Below are positions 36,801 through 48,800 of a stretch of 64,000 bases of DNA, one piece after another. Numbering within the stretch: position 1 is the first letter of the stretch; the number at the start of each line of letters is the position of its first letter. The notes below the pieces were generated by a model. It was given only the letters and a program-made list of their open reading frames with translations, ran no database searches and was not told the origin of the DNA. This DNA comes from Pegoplata infirma. Lineage: Eukaryota > Arthropoda > Insecta > Diptera > Anthomyiidae. Location: positions 127,804,694 to 127,868,693 of the forward strand of contig OY992537.1 of NCBI GenBank assembly GCA_963921195.1. The letters are read 5' to 3'. The position numbers and the translations under genes were made by a program.

Positions 36801-39800
36801 CTTTTGTGAAAACACAAAGAATTAAATATAATTTATATATAGCTGCATTTTGTTTCTTGAACAACGTTTTTTTATGGAAAAAATAGGAAACTCCAGAGAA
36901 ATGGAAAACGTATTAAAGGAAATGCTTAAAATACAGCTGGAACAGCAACAGCATAATCTTGCTATACAGCAGCTGGTGAAGAATTTGGCTACATCCCAGA
37001 ATGATACCAAACATGATAGCGTAGAATTTCTTATCGAATCACTTGGTTCTAATATCACCGAATTCAACTTCGATGAACATAACCTCACATTTGAAATGTG
37101 GTATGCACGGTACGAAGATTTATTTGAAGTCGACGCATCTAAGTTGGATGATGCAGCCAAAGTACGCCTTTTGTTAAGAAAACTTAACACGGTTGTCCAC
37201 AACAAATATACAAACTACATCTTGCCAAAGCATGCAAGGGATATAAATTTCAGTGATACTGTAAAAAAACTTAAAGAGATTTTCGGTACACAGACGTCAC
37301 AATTCAACATAAGATATAACTGCTTGCAAACGACAAAAGAATCCCACACAGATTTCATTACCTATGCGGGAATCGTAAACAAGCAATGTGAACAATTTAA
37401 ATTAAGCGAATTGACCCTAGATCAATTCAAATGCTTAATTTTCGTAATGGGTCTAAAATCATCATCAGATTTTGACATTCGTACTAAATTGTTGAATAAA
37501 ATTGACAACGAAGGCAGCTCCATAACATTAGATTCTCTTTCAAAAGAGTGTCAACGTATAATAAATTTAAAAACTGATACTGTGCTTATCGAGGGATCTA
37601 AACCAGAAACACATGTACATTAAGGGTGGGATAGTGTTGTGTGAGAATTTAAGCAGCAATATTTGGAAGCGCTAGAACCGCTCATTTTGTGAGGTTGGTA
37701 AAAAAAGTGTATGAGCCAAAAAATGGGGGAGGTCGGATAGGATCTAGGGGTCGCTCATCGGGGTCAAAGTTGGGCGTAGAGGGGAAAAAAAACACAAAAA
37801 GCCCCAAAACTCCCCTGGTTTTGCTCCTAGAGGGGTCAAATGTGAAACCGGTCCCCATTATTTTTCCCCCCTGAACACTTTTGCCAAACATACCTAAGCC
37901 CTATCTCCAATCCTTAAGGGGGGTCCCATACAAAGGTTCAATTTTTAAAAAATCTTGCTCCTACCGCTCTAGCTGTCCTAGAAGTCACCCTAGAGGAATC
38001 AAATGTATGACCGACCCCCAATATTTTTTCAACCCCAACATTTTCTTAGAACATACCTACCCCCTATCTTCAATCCTTAGGGTGGTCCCCATACATTTTT
38101 TATTATTTTTTCTTAAATTGTCATATTAAATCAGCTCCTACCGGTCCAATGGTGCCTCCTAGAGGGGTCATTATCAAGACCAACCCCCATTAATTTTTAG
38201 CCCCCAACACTTCTTCTGAACATACCAATTCCATATCTCCAATTCCTAAGGGGTCTCCCACACAAAACGACATTTTTGTAAATCTTGCTCCCACCGCTCT
38301 AACTGTCGCAGGGGTGACCCTAGAGAAGTTAAATGTGTGACCGACCCCCAATATTTTTTCAGCCCCAACATTTTCCCCAAACAAACCTACCCTCTATTTT
38401 TAAGCCTTAAGGGGGTCCCCACACATTTTTTTTTATTTTGTTTTTTTTTTATAAAATTTGCGCCTACCGCTCCCACTGTGCCTTTTAGGGACGGGAAATG
38501 CAGACCGACCCCCATTAATTTTTGCCCCCTACATTTTTTCTGAACATACCTACGCCGTATTTCCACTTTGTAGGGGTGCTCCCCTGGGGAAAACTAAGTG
38601 TTTGAAACCAAATTCGGCAAAACATCTGGACCAGGAGTGCTAATGTTTGCGTGTTTTAAAGAGCAGTGGGAAAATATCAAAGACAAACCGTACAGTCTTG
38701 GCATATAAGATGAGGAAGTGGCAGGCAACATACCAGCTCAAGTCCAAACTGACATCAAGTTGTTTTGTTGGGCTCAAATAAAAGAAAAGCAACCCAGAGA
38801 CGACTACAAGGAGTTTCTTGAAATTGTTTTATTATACCTTGGCGAAAATATTCCTAATAAGCATTTTAGCCCACCAGGACCCATCAGTCATGCTCGATGG
38901 ATGGCAAAAGGCATATATTGCCTAAAAATGTTGTTGTTCCGAAAATATATCGGTTTGGCCAAAAAGGAATTAAATGCACTTCTTGATGTGACCGTTTTCA
39001 TCATAACAACTTACGTAAAAGCTTGGTTTAGCGCTACCAAAGCAATAGAAGCTCCAAATAATGATTTGAATTTTTTGAAAGCGATTGCCGGTTATGCTTC
39101 AATTGATAAGATTCTGTCGCAACGATTGGTCAAGAGATTCTGTGGACATCTCTGGTATCTCAGTGACGAAGCTGTTGCTCTCGCGCTATTTGATCCGAAT
39201 ATCTCTTGTGAAATAAAAAGAAAAATGTCGAATGCAATTCGTATATTTGAAGAAGAGAAAGAGGAATTGGAGAAAGAGTTATCTGACGATGAGATGGACG
39301 AATCGTCTAACGAAGACAGCGAGGAAGAAGAAGACGATGATATCGGGGAAGAAGATGCCTCAGAGGATAGCGGCGACAGTGGCAACAATGATTGTAATCC
39401 TCCAGTACATGTTCTTGGATTCGAAGGTGTGAAAAGAATTAACATGGCATCGAAATAAGTGAATCAAGAACTCATGAAAACTGATTTTAGCCACTACGTC
39501 ACACCTGAGACTCCAAAATTTTTTGCACGCTTCGGAATAACAACAAATTTCATTGCTTCCGATCCAAATACTTGGGAAAATCGTCAGGACTACCAGCGAG
39601 CGCTGCAAATATTACGTAAATTACATGTTGTCAACGACGCTGCCGAAAGAGGCGTAAAATTAATAGAAGACTATAACAACGTGTTGTGCCGTAACGAGGA
39701 GGAAAAAAATAGTTTTGCTTCAGGTCGTGGCCGAAAATCGGAAACAATATCCATCACACGATAAAAATAAATTAATTTTCAAGTTAAAAAAAATATTTTT

Positions 39801-42800
39801 TTACGCTTAACAAAAGTTACTATTAAATTACAAATTAAAGACCTCGGATTTCTCGATAAAATAAATAAAAAAATTGTGGGGTAACACCTTGAAGATAGAG
39901 TGTAGGTATGTTTAAAGAAAATGTTTTGGCTAAAAAAATATATGGGCAGGTCATACATTTGACTTCTCTACATTCATTACTAATTTAGTTTTCCCCAGGG
40001 GAGCACCCCTACAAAGTGGAAATACGGCGTAGGTATGTTCAGAAAAAATGTAGGGGGCAAAAATTAATGGGGGTCAGTCTGCATTTACCGTTCCTAAAAG
40101 GCAGAATGGGAGCGGTAGGCGCAGATTTTATAAAAAAAAATTAAAAAATAAAAAAAATGTGTGGGGACACCCTTAAGGCTTTAAAATAGAGGGTAGGTTT
40201 GTTTGGGGAAAATGTTGGGGCTGAAAAAATATTGGGGGTCGGTCACACATTTAACTTCTCTAGGGTCACCCCTGCAATAGTTAGAGCGGTGAGAGCAAGT
40301 TTTACAAAAATGTCATTTTGTGTGGGAGACCCCTTAGGAATTGGAGGTATGGAATTGGTATGTTCAGAAGAAGTGTTGGGGCCTAAAAATTAATGGGGGT
40401 TGGTCTTGATAATGACCCCTCTAGGAGGCAGCATTGGACCGGTAGGAGCTGATTTAATATGACAATTTAAGAAAAAATAAAAAAAAATGTATGGGGACCA
40501 CCCTAAGGCTTGAAGATAGGGGGTAGGTATGTTCTAAGAAAATGTTGGGGTTGAAAAAATATTGGGGGTCGGTCATACATTTGATTCCTCTAGGGTGACT
40601 TCTAGGACAGCTAGAGCGGTAGGAGCAAGATTTTTTAAAAATTGAACCTTTGTATGGGACCCCCCTTAGGGATTGGAGATAGGGCTTAGGTATGTTTGGC
40701 AAAAGTGTTCAGGGGGAAAAAATAATGGGGGCCGGTCTCACATTTGACCCCTCTAGGAGCAAAACCAGGGGAGTTTTGGGCCTTTTTGTGGATTTTTTCC
40801 CCTCTACGTCCAACTTTGACCCCGATGAGCGACCCCTAGATCCTATCCGATCTGCCCCATTTTTTGGCCCATGCATTTTTTTTACGAACCTCACAAAATA
40901 AGCGGTTCTAGCGTGTCGAAATCGAAAACTCGTGCACTATCCCACCCCTAATGTACATCAGTTACAGGCAAACAAAAAGCCAAAATCAGTTCCCAAGTAT
41001 CCATGCTGGTTTTGTGGCGGCATACACTTTGCTCGTGAATGTTCGTATCGAAAACATAAATGTGAGCAGTGTAGTGTAATTGGTCATAAGGAGGGCTATT
41101 GCAATGTAGCAAAGAAAACAAAAAAGCAAACAAAACCAAAAAGTTTTAACAAAAGCAATAAAAACAAAGTTGAAACAAAAAGCATTTCTTTCGTAAACAC
41201 AATAAATGCTCAACGAAAGTATATAACAGACATGTGCACGGATGGTGTTAAAATGCGTTTAGAGACATTCTAAAAAATTTAGAATGTGGACAATATTCTA
41301 TTCTTATCGTTCAACACGAATGAGTTTTTCATTCTATGCTCACAGTGCAAGAGAAAGCTACACACACTAGTGTAACGACATTCGTAACACGAATGAACCA
41401 ATTAGGGAGTACATAAACAGTCAATGATTTGAAAATACTGTACTCTGAAGCGTGTAAATAGAATGATTTTTATAAAAAAAAAAAAAATATTGTTTGGCTA
41501 TTTGGGGGAATTCTTTTATAAAAAAAATATATGTATGTATGCAAGTGCGAATTAAAATAAACATTTTGTTATGTAGCATAAATGAAGAGGTAAATAAAAA
41601 ATAAGTATTGGGAAAATTAATTTATAAATAAGAGTGGATAAAAAAAATTTTAATACATAAAAATAAATATTAGGGTGGATTAAAAAATTCTTTTTCTATT
41701 TCGAAAAATAATGTTCATTGTGGGAAAAAAATGTTTTGCTTTATGGCAGAAAATGTTAGTACCTATAATGATGAAATATGTAGTGTGTGACCAAATACAT
41801 TTTTTTTTACAAAATTTTCAACTGTTCTGCTAATACCGAAAGTTTGTCTATTTTTTTGTATGTGCATTAGGGTGAAGCAAATTATGCTTTTTTCGAATTT
41901 CGAAAACGTCGGTGAAAAAAAATTGTTTAATTTTTTTTTTAAATATTTAGGCTAATAAAATATTATGCACCCTCAACCGTAAACTAGCGTAGAGAGATTT
42001 TCGTTATATAAGAACAAATGAGTGCAATTATTCTTCTTTGCAGACTGTGATTTTCTATTTGATTTTGATCACTACGCTACGTAGGGGGACAGTTACGGGT
42101 AGCTAACCCAGCTTTTAGTTTATTTTCGGACATTACTGAAATGTGTTTTTATGGTAAACATTTTTTTTTTTCTGTAAAGAAATTTAAAAAATGTTCTTTA
42201 AAAACAACTTATTTTCTTAAAATTAATTTCAAATTGCATTAAAGGCCAAATTAAACAAAACGACAAATAAAAATAAACATCTTCTCAAAACTGAGTCAAC
42301 ATGACGTTATATTTTCAGCAAAAAACGAATTAAAAATATTTTTTGCAAAACAAGAAATAATAAAATAGTTTTTTGCAAAACAAGAAAAAAAAATTTACAG
42401 ACAAAAACAAATTTTTACAGACAAAAAAAAAAAATTACCATAAAAACACTTTTAAAGTAATGTCCAAATATTAAATAATTTAAGAAAAAAAATATATTTT
42501 TTTACTTTGTTCGGAACTCTCCGATTTTGAAGCCAAGGCCATTGTCTCACAGGATTAATATTTTAATGTGTTAATGTCAACCCTAAAAGGCAACTTTACC
42601 GACCCGACGTTTTTGAAATAGATCTAATTAGCTCCACCCTAATGTAAAAAACTTTAAAGCGGTACTTATTGTTGTTGGGAATACTTTTAGTTAAAAAAAA
42701 AAAAAAACACAATGTTTATGATTTGTTTCAACGACACAATAAGATTGTGCGTGTGCGTGTACGAGCAAGTGTAAAAAGACAAACAAAAAACTAACAGCAT

Positions 42801-45800
42801 TATTTTGCATATTTTTCTTATACATACATACATACATCCTAATACATTTTTTCTCAATGCATAATTTACTTTTTCATCAAAACGTTTTTTTTACTACCCC
42901 CATATTTATAATAAGTTTTCCAACAATTTTTTTTAAACATTTTTTTACAAAAACATTCTAAGCGATCAGTGTATGTTAAAAATATTCTATAACACGGTGT
43001 TATTTTTATAATCTCTACTATGTTTGTTATTCTAAAAACGAACGTTTGTTTCATTCTAATCGTTCAAACACGACATTTTTCGTGTTCGTTTAAACAAGCA
43101 CAGCAAATTTTTTAATTTGTTGTTTAGCATCATAGTAAACATTCTCATTCGCAAACACTGTACTCTAAAAATAGTGTACTCTGAAGCGAATGATTTGGTG
43201 TAAGCGAAGAAGGGAATACATTTGAGCTCATGTCTGGTATATAAGCGTAGAAATTAATGGTGAAAAGCTCGATTTACAATTTGACACTGCTTCTGATATA
43301 TCTCTTATATCAGAGAATACATTCAAAAAGCTTAATATTGGAAATGCTGTTAAAGTTCAACACACAGCTCGGAGCGCAACTGGAAAGTTGCCTCTTTCTC
43401 TTCAGTTTGAATGCAATGTTAAATTCAAAGATAAACAAGCATTTACTACATGTTACGTCACTCCAATAAAAAATTTAAATCTGATGGGTTTAGATTGGAT
43501 AAAAGCTCTTCAACTGGAAAATATGTCGATTAATAACATTTGCAACAAAATCATCGCAGAAAATACGGAAAGTGTTCCAATTTCAATTGATAAGAATATT
43601 AATCGTTTAAAATTATCTTTTCCAGATGTTTTTGACGAAAAATTTGGCCTATGCACAAAAACAAAAGCTCATTTGATAACAAAGCCTAACATTCAACCAG
43701 TTTTTCGCTCAAAACGTCCAGTAGCTTATGCTCTTCAACATCTTGTTGAAGCAGAATTAAAGAGGTTACAAGATACGGGAGTAGTTTCACCAGTAAATTA
43801 CTCAGAATGGGCAGCACCTATCGTTGTGATTGGGAAGCCAAATGGGTCTGTCAGGATATGTGCTGATTTTTCCACGGGTCTGAATGAATCTCTAGAAACT
43901 CATCAGTATCCACTGCCTCTTCCTGAGGATATTTTTTCAAAACTTGCAAACGCAAAATATTTTAGTCATATAGACTTATCTGATGCATTTTTACAAATTG
44001 AGGTTGACGATGAATCGAAACATCTTCTTACCATAAACACTCATATGGGTTTATATCGTTACAATCGGATGGTGTTTGGTGTAAAAACGTTTCCAGCCAT
44101 TTTTCAACAAACAATGGATAAAATGCTCGCTGGAATGAATGATGTCGCAGTCTATATTGATGACATTTTTGTTTCTGGCAAAGACGAAGAAGAACACAAC
44201 AAAAATTTACATGAAGTTTTACGTCGAATACAAGACTACGGCTTTAAGGTAAAATTTTCAAAATGCAAATTTTTTGTAAATCAGGTAAAGTACCTGGGGT
44301 ACATCATTAATAGAAATGGGCTCCAACCTGACACACAACGTGTTTCTGCAATTACACAAATGCCAGAACCAACTAATGTGTCAGAATTACGATCATTTCT
44401 TGGCGCTGTCAACTTTTACAGCAAATTTGTAAACAACATGCGTCAACTACGAGGGCCGCTTGACAATTTGTTAAAAGCGAACGTGAAATGGAAATGGACA
44501 CAACAACATAAAAATTGTTTTTTGAAACTTAAAGAAGTTCTTTCTTCAAATTTATTACTTACACACTACGACCCAACAAAAAGTATTGTTGTAGCCGCTG
44601 ACGCATCTCAGTATGGGCTAGGTGCATGTATCCTACATGAATTTCCAGATGGTTCAGTAAAAGCTATATGTCATGCTTCTAGATCACTTACGCCAGCAGA
44701 AAAGTCGTACAGCCAGATTGAAAAAGAAGGGTTAGCTCTTGTTTTTGCGGTTACAAAATTCCACAAAATGATTTATGGTCGTAAATTTAAGCTTCATACG
44801 GATCATAAACCATTGTTAGCTATTTTTGGTAAAAAGTCAGGAATTGCAGTTCATCAAGCAAATCGTTTACAGCGCTGGGCTGTCAAGCTATTAGCGTACG
44901 AATTTGACATAAGTTTCATATCAACAACAAGTTTCGGCTATGCAGATGTGCTTTCGCGACTTATCGCTAAAAACAACACTGAAGCCGAAGATTATGTTAT
45001 AGCAGCAGTAAAGTTCGAAAATGAAATTAAAACCATTTTACAAAATAATATACAAAATTTACCATTAACAAACAAAATGATACAATACGAATCATCAAAA
45101 GATGATGTTATACGTAAAGTATTACAATATATTGAAAACGGCTGGCCCACTGAAATTAACGATCAAGAAATAAAGGTATTTTATAATAGAAGAAACGATT
45201 TATCCATTGTCGACGGTGTTGTAATGTTTGGCGAAAGGGTTGTAATTCCCAATATTTTTCGAAACCGAATTTTGAAGCAAATACATCGTGGTCATCCAGG
45301 TATAGAGCGCACAAAAGCGATAGCGAGAAGTTACGTTTATTGGCCCAAAATCGATGAAAATATAAAGATGATGGTTCAAAGTTGTAACAATTGTGCAGTC
45401 GCTTCTAAAATGCCTACCAAAACCACATTAAAATCGTGGCCTATTCCTTCAGAACCGTGGGATCGATTGCACATCGATTATGCTGGTCCAATTGATGGAA
45501 ATTATTTCTTAGTAATAGTCGATGCTTTATCTAAGTGGCCATAAATAGTTATGAAAAAATCCATTACAGCTCAGCAAACAGTTCAAATTTTAGAAGAAAT
45601 TTTCGCACGATTTGGTTTACCAAAAACGCTTGTATCCGATAATGGAACACAGTTCAAAAGTGGTTATTTTGAGGATTTCATGAATCGAAATGGTATTAAA
45701 CATTTGTGCTCCAGCCCTTACTATCCGATGTCAAATGGGCAAGCTGAGAGGTTTGTGGATACATTTAAGCGGGCACTTGGTAAATTAAACGGAGATGGAA

Positions 45801-48800
45801 CTGTAAGCCAAAATCTTCAATCATTTTTGCAAACCTACAGATCTACTCCAAATCCAAATTCACCGGAAAATAAGTCACCTGCAGAAGTTTTATTTGGTAG
45901 AAAAATACGGTTAACCTTGGATCTTATTAAACCGTGTTCAAAAGAAGATACTCCAAAGCACAACATATCAATGGAAAATCAATTTAAAAAGAAACATGGA
46001 GCAAAAGATTCTCACTTTTCTGTTCGTGATTCCGTATATGCTAAAGTGTACATGAACAACAAAAATTCCATTTGGAAACCTGGAAAGGTTATTGAACGTA
46101 TAGGAAGTGTAATGTATAACGTTTTACTAGACGGTGGGAAGTTAATTCGTGTTCATAAGAATCAATTAAAGAAAAATTATGGTGCACATCACAATACTAG
46201 TATACATAAAAGTTCTGAATTAGCATTGGGATTATATGATTCTCCAAATGAATCTAATTCTCCAATTGAATCTAATCATACCACTGAAAATATAGAAAAT
46301 GAAAACATCACCAATGGTAGCTTAAATACACCGACTCTAAGAAGATCTCAACGTGAACGTAAAGAAGTTGATAGATTCATTCCTGGATAAATATCTAAAA
46401 AAAAGGGAGGTGTTGGACGGCAACCCTGTTTCCATATTTGACATTTTACTTTATCTTTCTTTCTCTTTTTCATTTAGTTAAGTTGAATATTTTAATTATT
46501 GTAAAAAAGATCACTTGAATTAATAAACGTGTGTAATTTAATTCTTCATATTACAATAAAAACTATGACGGTTTTTATGGAACCCAACTAGGTCAGGCCC
46601 ATCGGGGTGTGGACCTACCGGGTCTGAACCCAATGAGGTCCTCAGATGTGTATGAACTAAGTTGAAATAAAAAGAAATTCAGTTAACTAATTTTTGGCAA
46701 AACATTTTTGCTAACTTTACCAAAAAAATAGTTCAAAATCAGCAAATTTTCTTGTAGGTTTACAAGCTTTTTTTGCTAACATTACAGTTTTGTTTTTAGT
46801 GTACTCATGATAATGGAATTTGAAAAATTCCGAAACACGTGTCGAGTAAGTCTTGCAAAATGACCAAATTTACAAGAAACAACTTTATAAATAGTAGCGG
46901 TATTCGCTCTTAATAGCATTTTTGCAAGAGTAGTATAAATGCTATGATTTTATGCTACAAAGCGTGAGCGTCTTTTTTTCGTTTTTATTGTGAGTTTTCA
47001 AACAGCTGTTGTTATTATATTCTGCTGTTGTCAAAATAGCTATTTTCTATCGAAAATCGCTTTCTAGCGATTTTTGTAGTAGGATTTAGCGACTTTCTGT
47101 TTGAATAATAACACAGTGCAACACCCAAAATCGGAATGGGATGAAACCAAAAGCAAATGAAAGTTGACATATTCCATAACAAACCCCTCAAGGCTTTTTT
47201 CTAGTTCAGAGATTTTGTTTTACAAGGTTTTGAAGTTAGTGCACTTTTATTATAATTATAATAATAAATGCTTGAAAACTGTATTAGTGGCGAATGATTA
47301 ATATTGTAATTGCCTTTAAATAACAATCATACGCATCGGTGTCCAGTGATTTATATTAAAAATTGCCTTTAAATAACAATCATACGCAACGGTGTACAGA
47401 GGTTTATTTTAATAATTTGGCTATTCAGTAAATAGGTACACTCATGGAAATCCTACAGTATTCCTTACTAAAAAGTTGGTAGTTATTACTAATTGTTAGT
47501 ATTAAAGGGCCCTACAACGCGTTAGTCAATTTTTACTAACGCAGTTATAAAAAAACGGTAAACAAATTTAAAAGCGAAAACCTATCCAAAATCGATTTTG
47601 AAAAATTTTTTAACAAAAAAAATTGTTTCAAAAATATATAATTATTGAGCTTGATAGCTGGCAATGATCTATTTCGGAAATTTAAAAAAAAAATATATAT
47701 TTATTTTTTTTCAATGAAAATTTGCTAAGTGCGTTTGAAAAAAAAAAAATATTCAAAAATGTAAATTTTACCATATTAGGTGTCAAAAATAATTTTCCAA
47801 ATTTTTTAAAATTACTAACAAAAATTATTAAAAAATCGGTAAAAAATCAGTATTCAGTAAAGTTAAAAGTATTCCAATTTCAAAAAAATAACTAAATTTA
47901 TACTGTAAAGCTAAATTTATACTGTAAAATACTAAAAAAGTAGTATAGTTAAAGTTATAACACTTTTACTGTATTTTTTACTGTAGGATTATTTTGAGTG
48001 TACTGGACTGATTGCAGCAAAATTCATACCAGTCATAGCTGAAGTAATTTTGAGCTTAAGTTTGGAAACTGGACCCTTCATGTCCAATAAGGGCACCACC
48101 AGGGGCCTTTAAAGAAGGACATGTTTAGTACACAAAAACTTTAAATGCTTTAAAATCACCAACTTTAAATGCGTGTAAAATAAAATCTAGCTCTGACCTA
48201 AAAAAAAGGCCTTGAGGGGTTTGTTATGAAAAACGTCAGCTTTCACTTGCTTTTGGTTTCATCCCATTCCGATTCCGAAAGTTCGATTTTGTATCACTGT
48301 GTAATTGGCATCAGTGCTGCGATCAAGAAGAAGATGAAATAATTTAATTTTTTCGTTTGTGTTGTTCTAATTTTTGGGTTTTTTTTGTTATAACTCGTTC
48401 TAAAAATCTACTGTTATTTTTTTTTACACAAAATATGAAAGTTTGTTAATTTTTCTTATTGTTTTCCGGAAAAACTAAAAGATGTTAAGTATTGTAAGCA
48501 TGAAAGGTTTGAAAGGACAGAATATGCTATGGGTTTTTGTCTTGCATATCATGTATTTTGTTATTGTGGTCTTGCATACTCTTGTATTTATACAAGATCT
48601 GCAAGCTTTGAAAGGTCTGCAAGGGTAGTTTGCTACCAAGAGCGAATACCGCTAGTATCTGGAAAATTGTTACTTTGACAATATCATCGTAATGATTAGT
48701 AAAAGAAATATGACCTTGAGCTAGAATAATCTTACTCAAAATAGAATTTTAAAGGTCGAAAAATAAATAATTTTTATTAATTAAAAAAAAAAATAGTAAA

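Larger units (their letters stand above)
36631..46558 (+). mobile_element. Ty3/gypsy LTR retrotransposon, interrupted twice
   Basis: Two short LTRs share 138 identical bases. A primer-binding site follows the 5' LTR and a polypurine tract precedes the 3' LTR. Gag, CCHC-type zinc knuckles, protease, RT, RNase H and integrase follow in the same orientation and, with insertions removed, in one frame. Interruptions: foldback element B (37621-40950) and a hAT-like element (41227-43236). One stop codon lies in integrase. Short LTRs and a single gag-pol frame fit Mag-like elements. No envelope gene is seen. Confidence 0.88.

Noticed and set aside
30623..41000. Many 60-80 codon open frames with repeating sequence (MFGKSVQGEKIMGAG-type, MPNIPKPYL-type)
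   Set aside because: They lie on the arms of elements A and B on both strands and simply translate the ~165 bp repeats.
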